The notes: generated by a model from the sequence alone, not told the origin. Positions 9,701 to 21,480 are shown, counted from the stretch's first letter. The stretch is DNA of 64,000 nt from Ceratodon purpureus (GCA_014871385.1 CM026422.1:26272987-26336986); one strand, 5' to 3'. Program-made: numbers and translations.

Positions 9701-11273
9701 TCGTTGGAGCCAGAACAGAAAAAGCGATTGCTTGAAAGTTGGGGAAGTCCTATACCTTTTGGTGCTGTGCCATGAAGGTGAGTGCTTTAGGACTAGCATG
9801 TCCTAATCTTCGATGCCAGAGCTGTATTGCTGCTTCTTTGAGTGTTACGCTGTTGACGAGGACTTTGGAGGGTCGAAATTTGTATAATTCATTTCAAAAA
9901 TCTGGACGGCCTGTGGTGACGATGTGTTGTGCATCAGGCAATGGGAAATCCCGAAGAATCGAGACTTGTTGTGAATCAAATAGTAACTTGTAATGCTTGT
10001 CCATAATAGTGCCAACAGGTAGCAGATTCTTTGTAACGCCCGGCACATACAAAACATCTTCAAATTTTATTGCTCCGGAAGGTGTGGCAATATCCACAGA
10101 TCCCTTTCCTGCTACAAGTAATTTCTCTCCTCCGGCTGTTCTTATGCTTGACCCTTTCTCTCCTCCCAGATCTGTTAGAAGCTTTCTTTGACCAGTAACA
10201 TGACGTGAGGCGCCACTGTCTAAATACCACTCTTCCTCTGTTTTGAACTGACCTCTGCTAGCAAGATTGAGCTCACTGAAATTGACTTCCACATCTGGCT
10301 CGTTTATGACTTCAGGAAAGTCGTCCTCAGAGTCATTATCGAAATTATCAATGAGGTTCACCGAAGGCTTCTCGCTCCTGCTTGCTTTGCGTCGCTTGAG
10401 TTCAGCTGCCAAATCGGGGCAGTTACGCATCCAATGATCCTTCTTGCCACAATAGTGGCATTCACCAGCAGGCTTCTTTCCCTTGTGTCGGCCTTCTTCG
10501 CCACCAGCGTTTGGTTTCCGTCTCCCGAATCTCCCGGTTGTCTTGGTTAGCAGTGCTTCCCCGTCTCCACGTTTGGTGCTCTTAAGTTCACGTCGGATCT
10601 CATCCTGCATCAGTGTGACCGTGAGTTCTTCGACAGTCGGGAGGGCTGGTCTGTACATGATGGTGTTGACAAGGCCTTCAAAGCTGTCAGGTAGCGCCAT
10701 GAGCACGTATTCGACAAGTTTTGGTTCTGCAACTACTTCGCCTGCACATGCGAGTTCGTTAACTAGCTCTTTGACTTGCTGCAAGAAAAGAGTCATCGAC
10801 ACACCTTCATCTAGCTTAAGGTTAGCTAACTTTCATCTAAGCATCAGTTTTCGAGAGTTGGTGGTGTTGGAATATAGGTTTTTGAGAACCTTCCAGTACA
10901 CATCAGGTTCCGTAATATTGACAATATAAGGTATGACATTGTCCTTGACTGACAAGGCTATCATGGTCAAGGCCCTTTTTTTCTGAGCATCAATATCAAT
11001 AGGGGGTACAGCCCCAGTAGAGGACGCGACAGTCCCAGCGGCGGGAGCTACTACAATTCCAGCAGGGTTTGCAGTTCCAGAGGTGGAAGCGGTAGTCCTA
11101 GCAGCGGGAGCTAGAGCAGTTCCAGTGGGGTTTGCAATCCCAACAGGTGGTTCTACCAATTTCTAGACATCATCCCTGATCATTATGTTCCTCATCTTGA
11201 AGCTCCAAACACTGTAGTTTGAGCTGCCCTCTAGTTTGAAACCATCTCCTATCAGGCTGTCTCTAGATGTCAT
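6765..11273 (-). pseudogene. Copia gag-pol polyprotein, multiply disrupted
   Basis: Gag begins at the ATG at 11273 (MTSRDSLIGDGFKLEG), with a proline/alanine-rich imperfect repeat at 10990-11150. Then come a zinc knuckle CHYCGKKDHWMRNC (about 10420-10460), protease DSGASRH (about 10210), the pre-integrase motif LWHRRLGHAS, and integrase with its DDE residues in TDDFSRF, SDKGEEY and GVAERKN (about 9500-9240). RT follows with FHLDVKTAFLNG and the catalytic YVDD (about 7750), and RNase H with GFTDADWAGD, ALSSTKAEYM and the C-terminal LADIFTKAL. Visible lesions are in-frame stops near 11163, 10833, 9894, 9755, 8518, 8124, 7230, 7185 and 7065, and frame changes near 9700, 8310 and 7350. Several stops lie at ancestral Trp or Arg codons, as expected from C-to-T decay. 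No functional polyprotein can be made. Confidence 0.93.
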
Positions 11274-11442
11274 TTTGGAAGTTAGGTATCTGTCACCTTC
11301 TACAGTGATGCTGTTGCTACTAGTTTCTAACGGTAGTCCTAAAAGAAGGTGACGCAGTTGGCTCTGACCTCAAAGTAAAAACTACTGAGTTGACACAACT
11401 AGCTCTATCCTTCACAGTAAGGTGCCTACCCTGATAAGCCTC

Positions 11443-11454
11443 GCTCTGATACCA
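11443..11454 (-). other. Copia primer binding site (initiator Met-tRNA)
   Basis: On the minus strand TGGTATCAGAGC begins directly after the terminal CA of the 5' LTR. This is complementary to the 3' end of plant initiator Met-tRNA, the usual primer for plant Copia elements. Confidence 0.93.
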
Positions 11455-11707
11455 TGTAGAGGATCCTCGGCTTAAACTAAAACAACAGATAAAAAATGAA
11501 CTAAACATTCTAGGTTAAATACTAATCCTGAGGCAGTGCCACTCGTTTAATCATTAAGAGTGAATTGGTTACAACCTGCTTAGTGGTAGCCCCACTAACA
11601 TGCTCTCAACTAATTCCACCGTTACTCTTGAATACATTTGCTCGTACTGCTGACAAAGCAGCTTGTTGTACTATCGCCACGCTGTTGCTGTGTCGATGAC
11701 GGCAACA
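11455..11707 (-). repeat. Copia 5' LTR
   Basis: This is the 253-bp partner of the LTR at 5638. It ends GGCAACA and is followed by the AAGGT target duplication at 11708-11712. The microinverted 9-mer lies at 11650-11658, at the same offset (195) as in the other LTR. Confidence 0.95.
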
Positions 11708-11712
11708 AAGGT

Positions 11713-13640
11713 CCGATCCCAATCAACTGAGGATGGACTTTTACAACCCCTACTTGAACACTAAGGCCAGGGTTGTACTGGCTGATGCTTAACGAAGTTG
11801 GTGTGCAACGTCCTAAACTAATAAGTGTCACAGCAAAGTACAAAAGAAGGCAAATTCCAAACAAGAAGATAATTAATAGGGTTCTTCGGCTCCAGAACGA
11901 GGAGAAGTAGGAGCTGAGCCGATTTCATGGAAGTCATGGATTCGGTACCTGGGCAACAATTCAATGGATTGTGAGCTTCAGATTCATAACCGTATTCTCT
12001 TTGAAACAATCAAAACCATCTCACTGCCTCCTGCATACAACTACTGTACTGAAGTAATTGCTTGCACAACATCCAGTGCATACAACTTTGAAATGTATCT
12101 CTCTTTTGCATTAAAAAACACAAACGACCCAACACACTTTCGGATAGATAAAACACTTACAGTCCAGCCAATCCTTTGCTTATCATTATTGTACACAACG
12201 AGCTTATCTTTTCACACAATGTCAGCAACCCAATGAACGTTCCCACATGAAGTCAGTCCCCATTCTATAAATTCAAGTCACACGAAAAGATCGGAGTGGT
12301 AGTTGTGCTTCGACGTGAGCCATTTTCGTAACAAATAGGACAGACAAAAAACCCGACGTCTTAGTTGTGCTTCGAAGAACAACCAAAACTGTGTTGGGCA
12401 ACCAACGATTCTTACCATGGGTGAGATCTTAGGAAAGAAGGTGCTAAGGAAATCGACGATTCTCACCTCCAAAAAGTGTGTACTCCGCGCTTGGGTACCA
12501 AGCAATGCAATAAGGTGTTTCCCCATTCTGTTAACATTTTCAAAACATTGGATCACTAAGGAATAAATATGAAGGTGCTGCTGCTCAAGCACTAGGTTAT
12601 TGCCAACACAAAAACAAAAAATAAAATAAAATAAAATCAGAGTGATTTCAGCAAAACAAAAATTGACCAATCTCACAGTGATAAGTAGAACATTGATTGA
12701 GTTACTGGGAATCGGCGAACAACATTTACCGGTACCTGCCACTGAAGAAAAACAAGGTATCGTCCCTCCATTCCAATCCTCCATTTTCTGAAGAGGAATC
12801 GGTGCAATATTTTTTGGCTACCTGCACTGATAATATCGTACTAGGATCACGGATTTGTTTGCACTCACACGATACACCCCACAGTAAAAGAAGTTGCAGA
12901 GAGGAAACATTAGAGAGAATGTCTTTCGAACACACGACGTTGTAGCGTCTATGCGTAGCATGACAAACACAGTAAACAAATTGGATTCCCAATGAAATTA
13001 TAGACATGAATCATACGGAACATGAGCAATATTAATGCACACAGTTACTGCAGCTACAAAATCCTTGTTCGCAGGTAGTAGTAGTAGGAGTAGGAGTAGT
13101 AGGAGTAATAACGCCAATGAAGTGCCGCTGTCCCGTACTGGTAGGACTTACACCACCGCGCCCGTATCATGTATGGGTCTGATGTCAATGATGCCCGCGA
13201 AGTGGTGATGAGCACTGCAATAAGTTATATGCACAGCAATGCTCTAGAGTCTAAACCCTAAAATATTGGTGGTGCGTCCACCACCTGCATCCAGATTCAG
13301 ATTCCATACATACATACACACACCCGGGTCGCGTAGCTTAGCGGAGGCCCGCTCCTGAGTGTTGCTCGTGGGAGCCTGTTTGTTTTGATCCTCCCTGCAC
13401 TCCACCTGCACAACAACAATTTGCCCCACGCCTTCGATCTCAGCCACATCAGCATTCCCACCATCACCGCCCCTCCCTCGGGCGTCGCATGGCATGCAGC
13501 CCTTGGAGTGCCGTGCCGCAATGCCCCGCGGAGACCCGCAGCAGCTCTCTTTGCCACCACCGCTGTGCTTTCGTGAGTACTGTCTGCTCCTCCGCTTTGC
13601 GTGTAACCCTCTGTTTGTTATTTTATGTGAGCGTAGGCCG
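11713..13640. other. Intergenic DNA and upstream region of the PLAC8 gene
   Basis: About 1.9 kb without a supported gene; a 168-codon minus ORF at 12278-12784 has no recognisable motif. A GTA/GGAGTA simple repeat lies at about 13076-13112. The last 300 bp are CT- and GC-rich and are the likely promoter and leader of the PLAC8-domain gene; a telo-box-like AAACCCTAAAA lies near 13253. Confidence 0.5.
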
Positions 13641-13747
13641 GTGTGCTCGTTCTTGGTCGTGCCCGTGCGAGATGCGTACCACCGGTGGGTGATGTTTGGT
13701 GTGGCACTGTGGTCCCTCGATCCGTGAGTGCCGCATGGTCGTCTCGT

Positions 13748-15957
13748 ATGGGCGCCATGGAGAAGGTTTCGCTGGTGTCCGCCATGGGCGACAGTGCCGG
13801 CCTGTCGGATCCACAGCCAAGTGCTCGAAGCGGGCACGGGAGCAGAGTGCTGGAGGTGCACTCCAGCACTGCGTTGCGGCCTGTGTCCGTGAGGCATGCA
13901 TCATCAGGCGAGGCTGCCGAGTTTGAGGATGGATCGGAGGATTTGTTGACGAGAAGACGGAGTGGCACACCACCGATTCCAGGTGTGGCCAACTCCCCCC
14001 GGCTGCTCAAACCAGTGAGCATGATCTTTGCCCCTCCCAACAACCTCGCCAGGTTTTATCAGGGCAGAGGATCGCCGGCTTCAGCCGACGGGCCCCGCTC
14101 GGGCATGAGCATCACCTTGCCGTTCGTGGGGGAGTTGAGGTGGAAAACCGCCAAAGAGATGGCCGTAGAGTGGGTTCGGAACCCCAAGAACTGGGCGCTC
14201 GGGGTTTGGGGCGTGGCGGTGTTCGTGTCGGGGGCGATGCTCTTCATGGTCATGGTGGGCATGCTCAACAGCGTTCTCCCGCGCAAGGCAGACCGGGATC
14301 TGTGGTTCGAGGCCTCCAATCAGACCATCAACGCTCTCTTCACGCTGTTTGTGCTGCTCCTCCACCCCTTGCGGGTGTTGCATCTGGTGTGGTTGCTGCG
14401 GTGGCGCCGCAAAGACATTCCCAAACTCCGCGATGTGTACTGCAAAGGTGGAATGCCGAAACCCAACGAGTGGTCGCACATGCTTGTGGTGCTCCTGCTC
14501 TACCAGTTGAATTGCTTTGCGCAGTATGCCGTCTGCGCATTGAACTGGTACTACAACCGAGCTCAGCGACCCGTGGTGGCGGTCATGGTCTGCTTTGTAA
14601 CAGCCCTTAGCGCAGGCTGTGCAGCAGGAATCTACACGAGTATGAGTCCATTAGGGAAGGACTCAACACCCGGCCAGGACGACGCAGAAAATTTAGCCAC
14701 GGACATCGCAGGGAAGGCTAAGCCCGCGAGATTTCTTCATACGCCACAGAAGTACGACCGGCTGCTTGAGCGCCATTCGACTCTGGGAGGGTCCAGGGCG
14801 GGCAATGTGGTGGAGAACCCACAGTGGCAAGGGGGCTTATTCGACTGTTGGGAGTCTCCCACGCTGGTGGCAGCTACTACATGCTGCTTTCCATGTGTGC
14901 TGGGCCACAATCTCAGCAGACTGGGGTTTGGCAACCGTTACGTTCATGTGGCCACATTTTTGCTTGCATGTTTTGCCCCGTGTGTGATCTTCGAAATGGC
15001 AGCCGTCAATGTGGATAGCAGGTCAGGCATCTGATTCCTCTAATCGTTTTCGCTCAGTTAGATTATGCTCATATTACAAGTTTTGTTTGAAATCCCATCG
15101 TCGATAGGTGGATTCCCTCGTGATTTTCGAAATCACTGCAGTAATCTGCTCGTTAAACTCATTACATCAGAGTCATGCTTCAGAGTAGGAGCTGTTATTC
15201 TACTGAGAAACGGAGTGGTATTTAACTAATGACGCCACCATACATGCAGTGGTCGATTACAATAGAGTATTTTCATTGAAGAGATGTGCAGTACTGTACA
15301 TGGAGGTGTTATTATGGATGTTGAAAGGCTCGCAAGGTTTTTGTGTGTTCTGGTGAAAGAGTTGGAGGAGATTGTCATGAGAGTAGTTCAAAGGAGTCAG
15401 CGAAGCCAGAACTGGTATTGGGATTTGTTGAATCTAGTGATATAGTGTTATGAGGATGATGATGATGATGATGATGATGACGACGCAGAGAGTTCCGGCA
15501 CTTTCTAAGGTGGAGTGGCGTAATTGTCAGTGTGTGCGGATTGTTTTACGGAGGATATTGGAGAATCCGAATGCGGGAGACGTATGGCCTGCCACGGGAG
15601 ACGTGGTGCTGTGGTTGCCCCAATCTCAGCGATTTTGCGCAGTGGCTGTTGTGTAGCTGTTGCTCGGTGTGTCAGGAAGTGCGGACAGCAGAAGCTTTTG
15701 ATATTAGCAACGGCAGGTTCTATGTGAAGGCGCAGAGCACTGCATTAGCATCTACTGAGCCTGACAACGGAAGCGTTCTAGTTCAGGACCCTAGTGACTC
15801 GGAAGTATTTGCACTCACGCCACCGTCGTCACTGCAGCCTCTGCCGGTGTCGAGTGTGGTGAGAATCACGGAGATCGCACTGTCTAACATCAGGGGCACC
15901 GTGCTGGATCCTCCGCCCAAGCAGAATGTGTTCCATAGCAACGGCGGGCAGCAGTAG
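13748..15957 (+). CDS. PLAC8/DUF2985 multi-pass membrane protein (two exons)
   Basis: I join 13748-15021 and 15531-15957; the intron has GT (GCAG/GTCAGG) and AG (TTGTCAG) borders and the join restores the frame, giving 566 aa. The N-terminal 130 residues are Ser/Pro-rich and probably disordered. A DUF2985-type region follows, with long hydrophobic segments (WALGVWGVAVFVSGAMLFMV; LFTLFVLLLHPLRVLHLVW; MLVVLLLYQLNCFAQYAV; VVAVMVCFVTALSAGCAAG). The PLAC8 domain has its cysteine-rich signature split over the intron: CCFPCVLGHN, then GLFYGGYWRIRMRETYGL, CCGCPN and CSCCSVCQEVRTAEAFD. Plant PLAC8 proteins act in membrane transport or organ-size control, but this two-domain subgroup is largely uncharacterised. 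ATG 13748 is the first start in frame; Met at 13757 has a stronger Kozak context and may be used instead. Confidence 0.9.
15453..15480 (+). repeat. (ATG)n microsatellite in the PLAC8 gene intron
   Basis: Nine uninterrupted ATG/GAT units lie about 50 bp upstream of the splice acceptor at 15529-15530. Length variation here would change the distance from any branch point to the acceptor. Confidence 0.85.
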
Positions 15958-15996
15958 GCATGTCATTCGGATGGACTGTAGAATCTTCCTACCGTC

Positions 15997-16026
15997 TTTT
16001 TTTTTTGGGGGGGGGGGGGGGGGGGG
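15997..16026 (+). repeat. T10-G20 homopolymer pair
   Basis: Ten T residues are followed by twenty G residues in the probable 3'UTR, 40 bp after the PLAC8 stop. A run of 20 G can form stacked G-quadruplex structures and is also a typical assembly-error site. Confidence 0.85.
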
Positions 16027-17699
16027 AAGTGGAGGAGATTATTTTTTTGAGCTCGTCCGGGATGGGTGAGCTTTCTGATGCGGCCCAAAACTGTTACACA
16101 TGAGGCGTCGGTGACCAAGGCACTTCATTCGGAACACAGAGCCTGTCTGGATTTCAAGTGTCGGATAATTTGCGAGACCTGTACCATAGATTTCAATTAC
16201 CAACGGGAAAGAGTCCGTTATTGATGTGCTTTCCAACCCAGAGAAATTTATTTGTTGCATGGCTGTGTTGAGCATCGTGTATAGTAAGTGCGTTGCTTCC
16301 TTGGAAGTATTGGTTTTTGAACGACTATGATCCTGTGACTGGACGACAGAAAAGGGACAAAATTATGTCGTTGTATTGCTGTTATTGTAGTAGTACAGTG
16401 GCAGCATTATGTATGTTTACTCGATCATGATGAATGTGCAAATTGAGAGAACGTTGAGGAGAGGCTGCCACGAAATGAATGGCATCAAATGTGTGAGATG
16501 GCAAATTTGTACAGGCTTCGGTTCGGAGTGATGACTTGAACACATGGTTATGGTATTCCAAGGGCATTATATCCACGGGCTTAGAGGGGAGTGCATGAGA
16601 ATTGATGAGGACTAAGTATAATCAGTGCTAAATATCATAGTTGTTGATAAGAGTAGAAATACCCGGGTGACCAACTTGTTATTGGAGTGGGTTTCAGTGG
16701 CAGCTTGCTGATACAGCCATAAGTGTCACTTTGGGGTCGGTCTACCTGTTTGGAATGGTAGCGTGCATTGGTGGACGGTAGAAGCTGTTGATTCTCGTCA
16801 GTTTTGCGAGAAGCTTGACCTCCAAGAGTTTGCTTCTTGTGCTGCACGTTGTCCCAGCTGTAGCTTCTGAACAAAGGTACAGAAGTCATGACCGTCAAGC
16901 AGGTTTCGGGAGATTTTGGACTCGACCCAGCTAATACCCTCTCTTCTTTGAACTCATTTGGTAGAGGTAGATGATATGTGGATGATAATTTGACAATATT
17001 TGGGTGATACTCATGTGATAAATGGATGATTTTTAGTTTTTTCAACTGGGAAATATCCTAAGACATTCAAGTTCTACCGGTTGAACATCAATTTTGGTCG
17101 GCTCATTTGTAACTGGCTGCCAATTCTTCTAGTGCATTGCCGTCAAGCCCGACTTGGATCTACACATAAAGAATTGACGATGACATGAAATATATCGAGT
17201 CTCCATGCTCCATCCTCAAGAATTGACATCACAATTCGTCACAACCTAATGACAATGCTCAACTACGAGGGGACCCATAAAGCCCATTTTTTTAGACAAA
17301 AACAAACTCAAATTCCGCTAGAAATTACTGAATAGTAAAAAATAGAGTATTTTGTGAGGAATGATTAAATGATGCACCAAGTGAAGGCGCTTCCAGGCTA
17401 AGGTTATGGACTTTGGAGTTTGAAGACATTGAAAGCCAGGGTCAATTGCTACGTAACCCTTTCGAGGCCAAAGCTTTTTTTTGGAAAATGTTGAACCTAC
17501 TGGATTCGAAGAATTGGGTGATCATTGTTGGTACAAATCGGAACAGGTCCATACAATCTGGAATCTTACTGTGTAGAATTGTAGTCACTATAGATTTTGT
17601 TGTAGGCAAAACAAGGCACTCATGTTTTTCATGAATCTTAGACCCATTAGAAGGTCGAAATGGCGTAGGACACAATATCCCTCTAGTCGTATTCAAACC
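16027..17699. other. Intergenic DNA, no gene seen
   Basis: About 1.7 kb becoming AT-rich to the right. A 136-codon minus ORF (16635-17045) lacks any motif. I see no RNA gene or structured repeat. Confidence 0.45.
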
Positions 17700-18733
17700 T
17701 AACAACGATTTTTTTGTATAGAGGTATCCAACCCAAACCAACTCCGAGGCCTTACTCCTACTACAACCGGGATCTACTCTTCAACCTTCTGTAGAATTTG
17801 ATGAACTAGACCCCTTCTCTCCTTCCTTTTTGTCAATGGACTCCATAGCTGGATCTAAATAGGCCTTAGTCCATTCTAAAAACCTGATTGGCAACTCCAT
17901 AGTGATAGAACAAAAATAGTTTTGTTTTATCGAGTAGAAAACATTCCATATGAAAACAAAGAAAAAGGCCCGCGCTTGGGCTACATGGTGTTCTTAATTG
18001 CGAGTGGAAAACCCAACAAGAGGGTAGTGCTACACGCCACCTCAAAAACCCTAATTACCAAGAAAATCTTGGAACGTCACCTTCCCGGGATTCCCATATC
18101 TTAGATTTTATTTTTAAGCCAATCCGCCTAATTCTAACCTAAGTAAACTGTCGCTCCATTTTGCTTTTACCTCTATGTGGTCTTGGGTTGCTTTGCCTTC
18201 TTCTTTTCCACAAATTTTGGCTTGACCACCAGTTTCTTTCTAAACCCTGAGGCTTTCCCAAATGGAGTGGCAAACTTCTTGAGTCTGAAGCTGGGTATGC
18301 CTAGTTTGGATGAACTTCTTCCACTGAGTCATCAATTGACAAGGAACTTGTTTGTCCTTCCAAATCGTCATCCAAACTTGTTGTCATTGTTGAATCTTCT
18401 TCATGTGTCGGTGGTGTCTTCTTCTAGTAGAAACTGCTCCTTGATACTCCACGTAGGAGTAGTGTCCGTCGTCCGCTCTTGACTTTGGCCCATTGAAGGT
18501 GGCTTGACCTCTTCCTTCTGTGACGGCATCCCTTTTCAACAACTGGGGCTCCAAAAGAGGCTGGGGGGGTCCGGGAGCTTATGGATCTTGGGGCTCGTTC
18601 TGGGAATTTAGTATTATTTGAAATTAGTGATTGTATACGCTCCGTTTGTGTTTGAATGGTTGGACTGCTTGCCTGCAAGGGTGACCTCAAGGGTTTCACA
18701 GACTTCTCACGGATAGGGATCTTTGACTACGCT

Positions 18734-19571
18734 TACGGGGGGGTCACTTCCCGTTTTTTAATAACCTACGTACGGCGGAATATAGGGTACATTTAAATAA
18801 TTATGGGTAAAATTTATAAGAAATGTATATATAAATTAGGGGACGTTAAAAGTGATATGTCCTTTATAAGTAATATAGGGAATCGGAAAATATGGTCTCT
18901 TAAATTTTAGGTAGATATAATTTAGGGGCAAAAGAATGGGATCCTAAAAAAATTTGCCTTGTGCACTAGGTTTTGCTCATCTTTGATGTGTTCTACTATG
19001 GAAAGTAGTAGCAAATCAGGGGTTAATTTTTAATGCATATTGGCTTTGCAGGAGGAATGAAAGAGGACTGGGGGCTATGTGAGTGGATATCATTGACAAG
19101 TTCAAGAAGGCACTTCCTCGAGGCATTAGAATGTAATTTTCTTTAAATCAGGCATATATTTATGTTCATACTTGATAAATGCACTTCATGTCTGTGTTTT
19201 TAAACACATACTTTGCCTACAATCTCTTCAAAACTTCTTCAACCCTAATGTCTTGTTATTCATGCATGTATTTGCCATGTATTTGTATTCATGCATTGTT
19301 TTAACTTAAACCTTTTTTCCATAAGGTATTTGTTACTCACTTGTACTCTCATTATTTTTTAAGTTAGTTTTTTTCCTTACAAAGAAAATAGCCTCTAATA
19401 TATTCCCGTGACATACATATTATAAGTAATGATAGGTATGATAATATGGGCAATTTTTTGCTTTATGTAATAATAGGGGTCTTTAAAATGCTTTTAAGGA
19501 GGTAAATAGGCCCCCCAAAAATACCCTACCGCCGCATGTGGGTCCCCAAATATACACGAAGTGACCCCCCG
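18734..19571. mobile_element. Non-autonomous TIR element with 9-10 bp target duplication (Mutator-like)
   Basis: The left end begins ACGGGGGGGTCACTTC and the right end is its inverse, GAAGTGACCCCCCGT. The similarity continues inward about 60 bp with shared GCGGCGG/TACGGCGG and TAGGGTA blocks. The flanks carry the direct repeat TGACTACGCT at 18724-18733 and 19572-19581. A 9-10 bp duplication with long degenerate TIRs is typical of Mutator-like elements. The 838-bp interior is AT-rich with no ORF, so movement would need a transposase from elsewhere. The exact boundary is uncertain by 1-2 bp. Confidence 0.75.
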
Positions 19572-20080
19572 TGACTACGCTCTTGTCTTGGCAGACCATG
19601 CAGATTGCTATACCTCCTATTCAGGTGTTGGGTCTAAATTATGTTTTCTTTGAGGACTACAAATCACCACTCTTAGTTGACTAGAACCTGGAATTGCCAC
19701 ATCGGCTTCATTTACCTCCTTGAAGACCTTGACTCGAGGACAACCGTGTGTCCGTAGAAATATCAATTGGATCAAGGGTGGCTAAATAGCTTAAATATTT
19801 GTCATCACAGACGTTAGCTGTCGACCTTTATAGATCATGATGCTGAGGATCTTCTTCCAATCCACTTGACCTTCTTTAAGGTATCAATCATATAGTGTGG
19901 CTTTTGCTACCGTTTTACCCGACAACTCCACCATTCTGCAAATCTAGTCCACAACCACCAGCGTTTTTTTCTAGCGATAGACTCTATGGCAAAGCCAACA
20001 AAGTGCGTTCCCTTCAAGAATGGAGCAATCTCATGCAATCTCTCCCAACTTCTATCGCCAGAAAAAAAGAACGTTGACAA

Positions 20081-20824
20081 TCGGGGGGAAGCACAATAAA
20101 ATGGACCAAAAAAGTGCTTATCTAAATGTCAATTTCAGCCCTTTTGCAAAAATTGCACAAAAGTGATGGAAAGATGTAATTGAATTCAATTTTTTTTGGA
20201 TAATATAGATTCTCAACTTGTTTTTCTACAACTTAGAAAAGTTTTGTGCAAAGTAGACACTTTAGAGTTATTGTACAAAGGCTTTAAATCCAAGCAAAGT
20301 GAATGCAGTCATTTGAAAAAGTGGCTAAAAAAGAATCAAAACTATCTAAAAAAGTCACTTTTGATGGCGTTGTGCCCTCCATAAGTTTGACAGGTATTCT
20401 AAAATGGTCATTTCATATACTTGTTAATTGGCTTAGGGTTCCAAAAGCACCACAAGGATGTTTTTTAAGATGTCACTTCTATGGTACTTTTTGTCGTTTT
20501 GTTTTCACAAAAAAAATTGTTTTTGAAATTGAAAAAACATCCTCTAAACACAATAGAAGGCACCAAATGAAGAAATCAAGACTTTAGAAAAGTTCGTTTT
20601 CATGATTTAGAATTAGTGGTCAAATTAAGTTTCAATTAAAGATGTTCTTTTAATGTAAATGCATGTGAGATAACTTATGACACCTTTTGAAAGTGACAAA
20701 TGCTCAAAAACTACACCGAAATGCTCAAAATCAGCTTTGAGCTTTGAAAAACAGCACACTTCATAATCACTCCTAGTGATTACATCTGACACTTTGTGGT
20801 CCACTTTACCGTGCTTCCCCCCGA
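20081..20824. mobile_element. Short non-autonomous element with about 36-bp terminal inverted repeats
   Basis: The left end TCGGGGGGAAGCAC followed by TAAA.TGGACCA..AAAGTG is mirrored at the right end with about four mismatches. The element is 744 bp and AT-rich, with no meaningful ORF. The flanks (GTTGACAA and CCACTATC) do not give a clean target duplication, so either the duplication has decayed or the ends are slightly misplaced. The GGGGGG-containing terminus resembles the neighbouring element at 18734 in style, but the two termini are not the same sequence. Confidence 0.65.
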
Positions 20825-21480
20825 CCACTATCTATTCTGTAGATACCGTCGAATCTCCTCGCTCTTCTCTGCCATCTCTTGCATCATAGCAGCCAGCAAA
20901 ACCCCTAATTTCTTGTTCTCTGCCTAGAGGGTCTCCAACTCTATCCGATCCACCTTCTTGACTTATTCACGGAAGATGTTTTTGTGAATTCAATCGACTA
21001 ACATTCGGCTCGCTTCTCTAGTGATATGCTCCAATTGTGACATACTCATTCTGAAGCTCATCTAACTCCTTCCAAATCGACTTAAGTAGTGCCTCCAAGA
21101 ATTCAAATGCCGATAGGACCACATCCCTCCAATTTGGTTACCAAATCGCTCACACTTCCTTCATTACTTGGTAGGTTGACTTCTTCTTCAATTATGATGT
21201 ATTGCACGCTCTAATGGAAGCTCCAGAACTTGCAAGGTCACTATTAGAGTGACTTTTCTATCTTAGAGTTCGTCTCCATTGGGGTCACATTGATTTTCTC
21301 TTCGTTGTCCACCAATGCAAACTTACAAAATTTTGAGCCAACTTCCTGGCGTGCTCCTTGGCTTCCATTGCACACAAGTGGGCCTTTAAAAGGTGAAGGA
21401 TGTAATGAGACAATGGGGAGGCTTCTTATTGATGTGAAGAATGTACTTGTCGACAACATTTTAGATAATCTGTGACCAAA

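Larger units (their letters stand above)
5638..11707 (-). mobile_element. Complete but coding-dead Ty1/Copia LTR retrotransposon
   Basis: This 6070-bp element lies on the minus strand. It is bounded by two 253-bp LTRs that begin TG and end CA in plus orientation. A perfect 5-bp target duplication, AAGGT, sits at 5633-5637 and 11708-11712. The primer binding site (TGGTATCAGAGC, initiator Met-tRNA type) abuts the 5' LTR, and a polypurine tract abuts the 3' LTR. Domain order is gag, zinc knuckle, protease, integrase, reverse transcriptase, RNase H, which defines Copia. The coding frame carries at least a dozen stops and frameshifts. Between the pol stop (6765) and the PPT lies about 860 bp of non-canonical sequence containing an antisense F-box ORF. 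LTR divergence is five substitutions plus one 9-bp inversion. Confidence 0.96.
17700..21480 (-). pseudogene. Decayed minus-strand coding remnants interrupted by two inverted-repeat elements
   Basis: Several blocks read as degraded protein on the minus strand. At about 20830-20960 there is a coiled coil with heptad character (AENKKLGVLLAAMMQEMAEK, then SEEIRRYLQNR) interrupted by a TAG. At about 19900-20070 a block includes HEIAPFLKGTHFVGFAIES. At about 18420-18715 an open 90-codon stretch is Ser/Pro/Arg-rich. Stops and shifts separate the blocks. Two TIR-bounded elements (18734-19571 and 20081-20824) sit within the span, and the blocks resume on their far sides. This looks like an old gene or retroelement polyprotein later hit by two insertions. 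I cannot name the family; the coiled coil and composition would suit a retroelement gag. Confidence 0.35.

Noticed and set aside
12278..12784. A 168-codon minus-strand ORF
   Set aside because: No motif, no splice context, and unremarkable composition in AT-moderate intergenic DNA.
14059..14610. Long ORFs overlapping the PLAC8 gene in other frames
   Set aside because: They are shadows of a GC-rich real exon whose own frame carries the domain signatures and a phase-correct splice.
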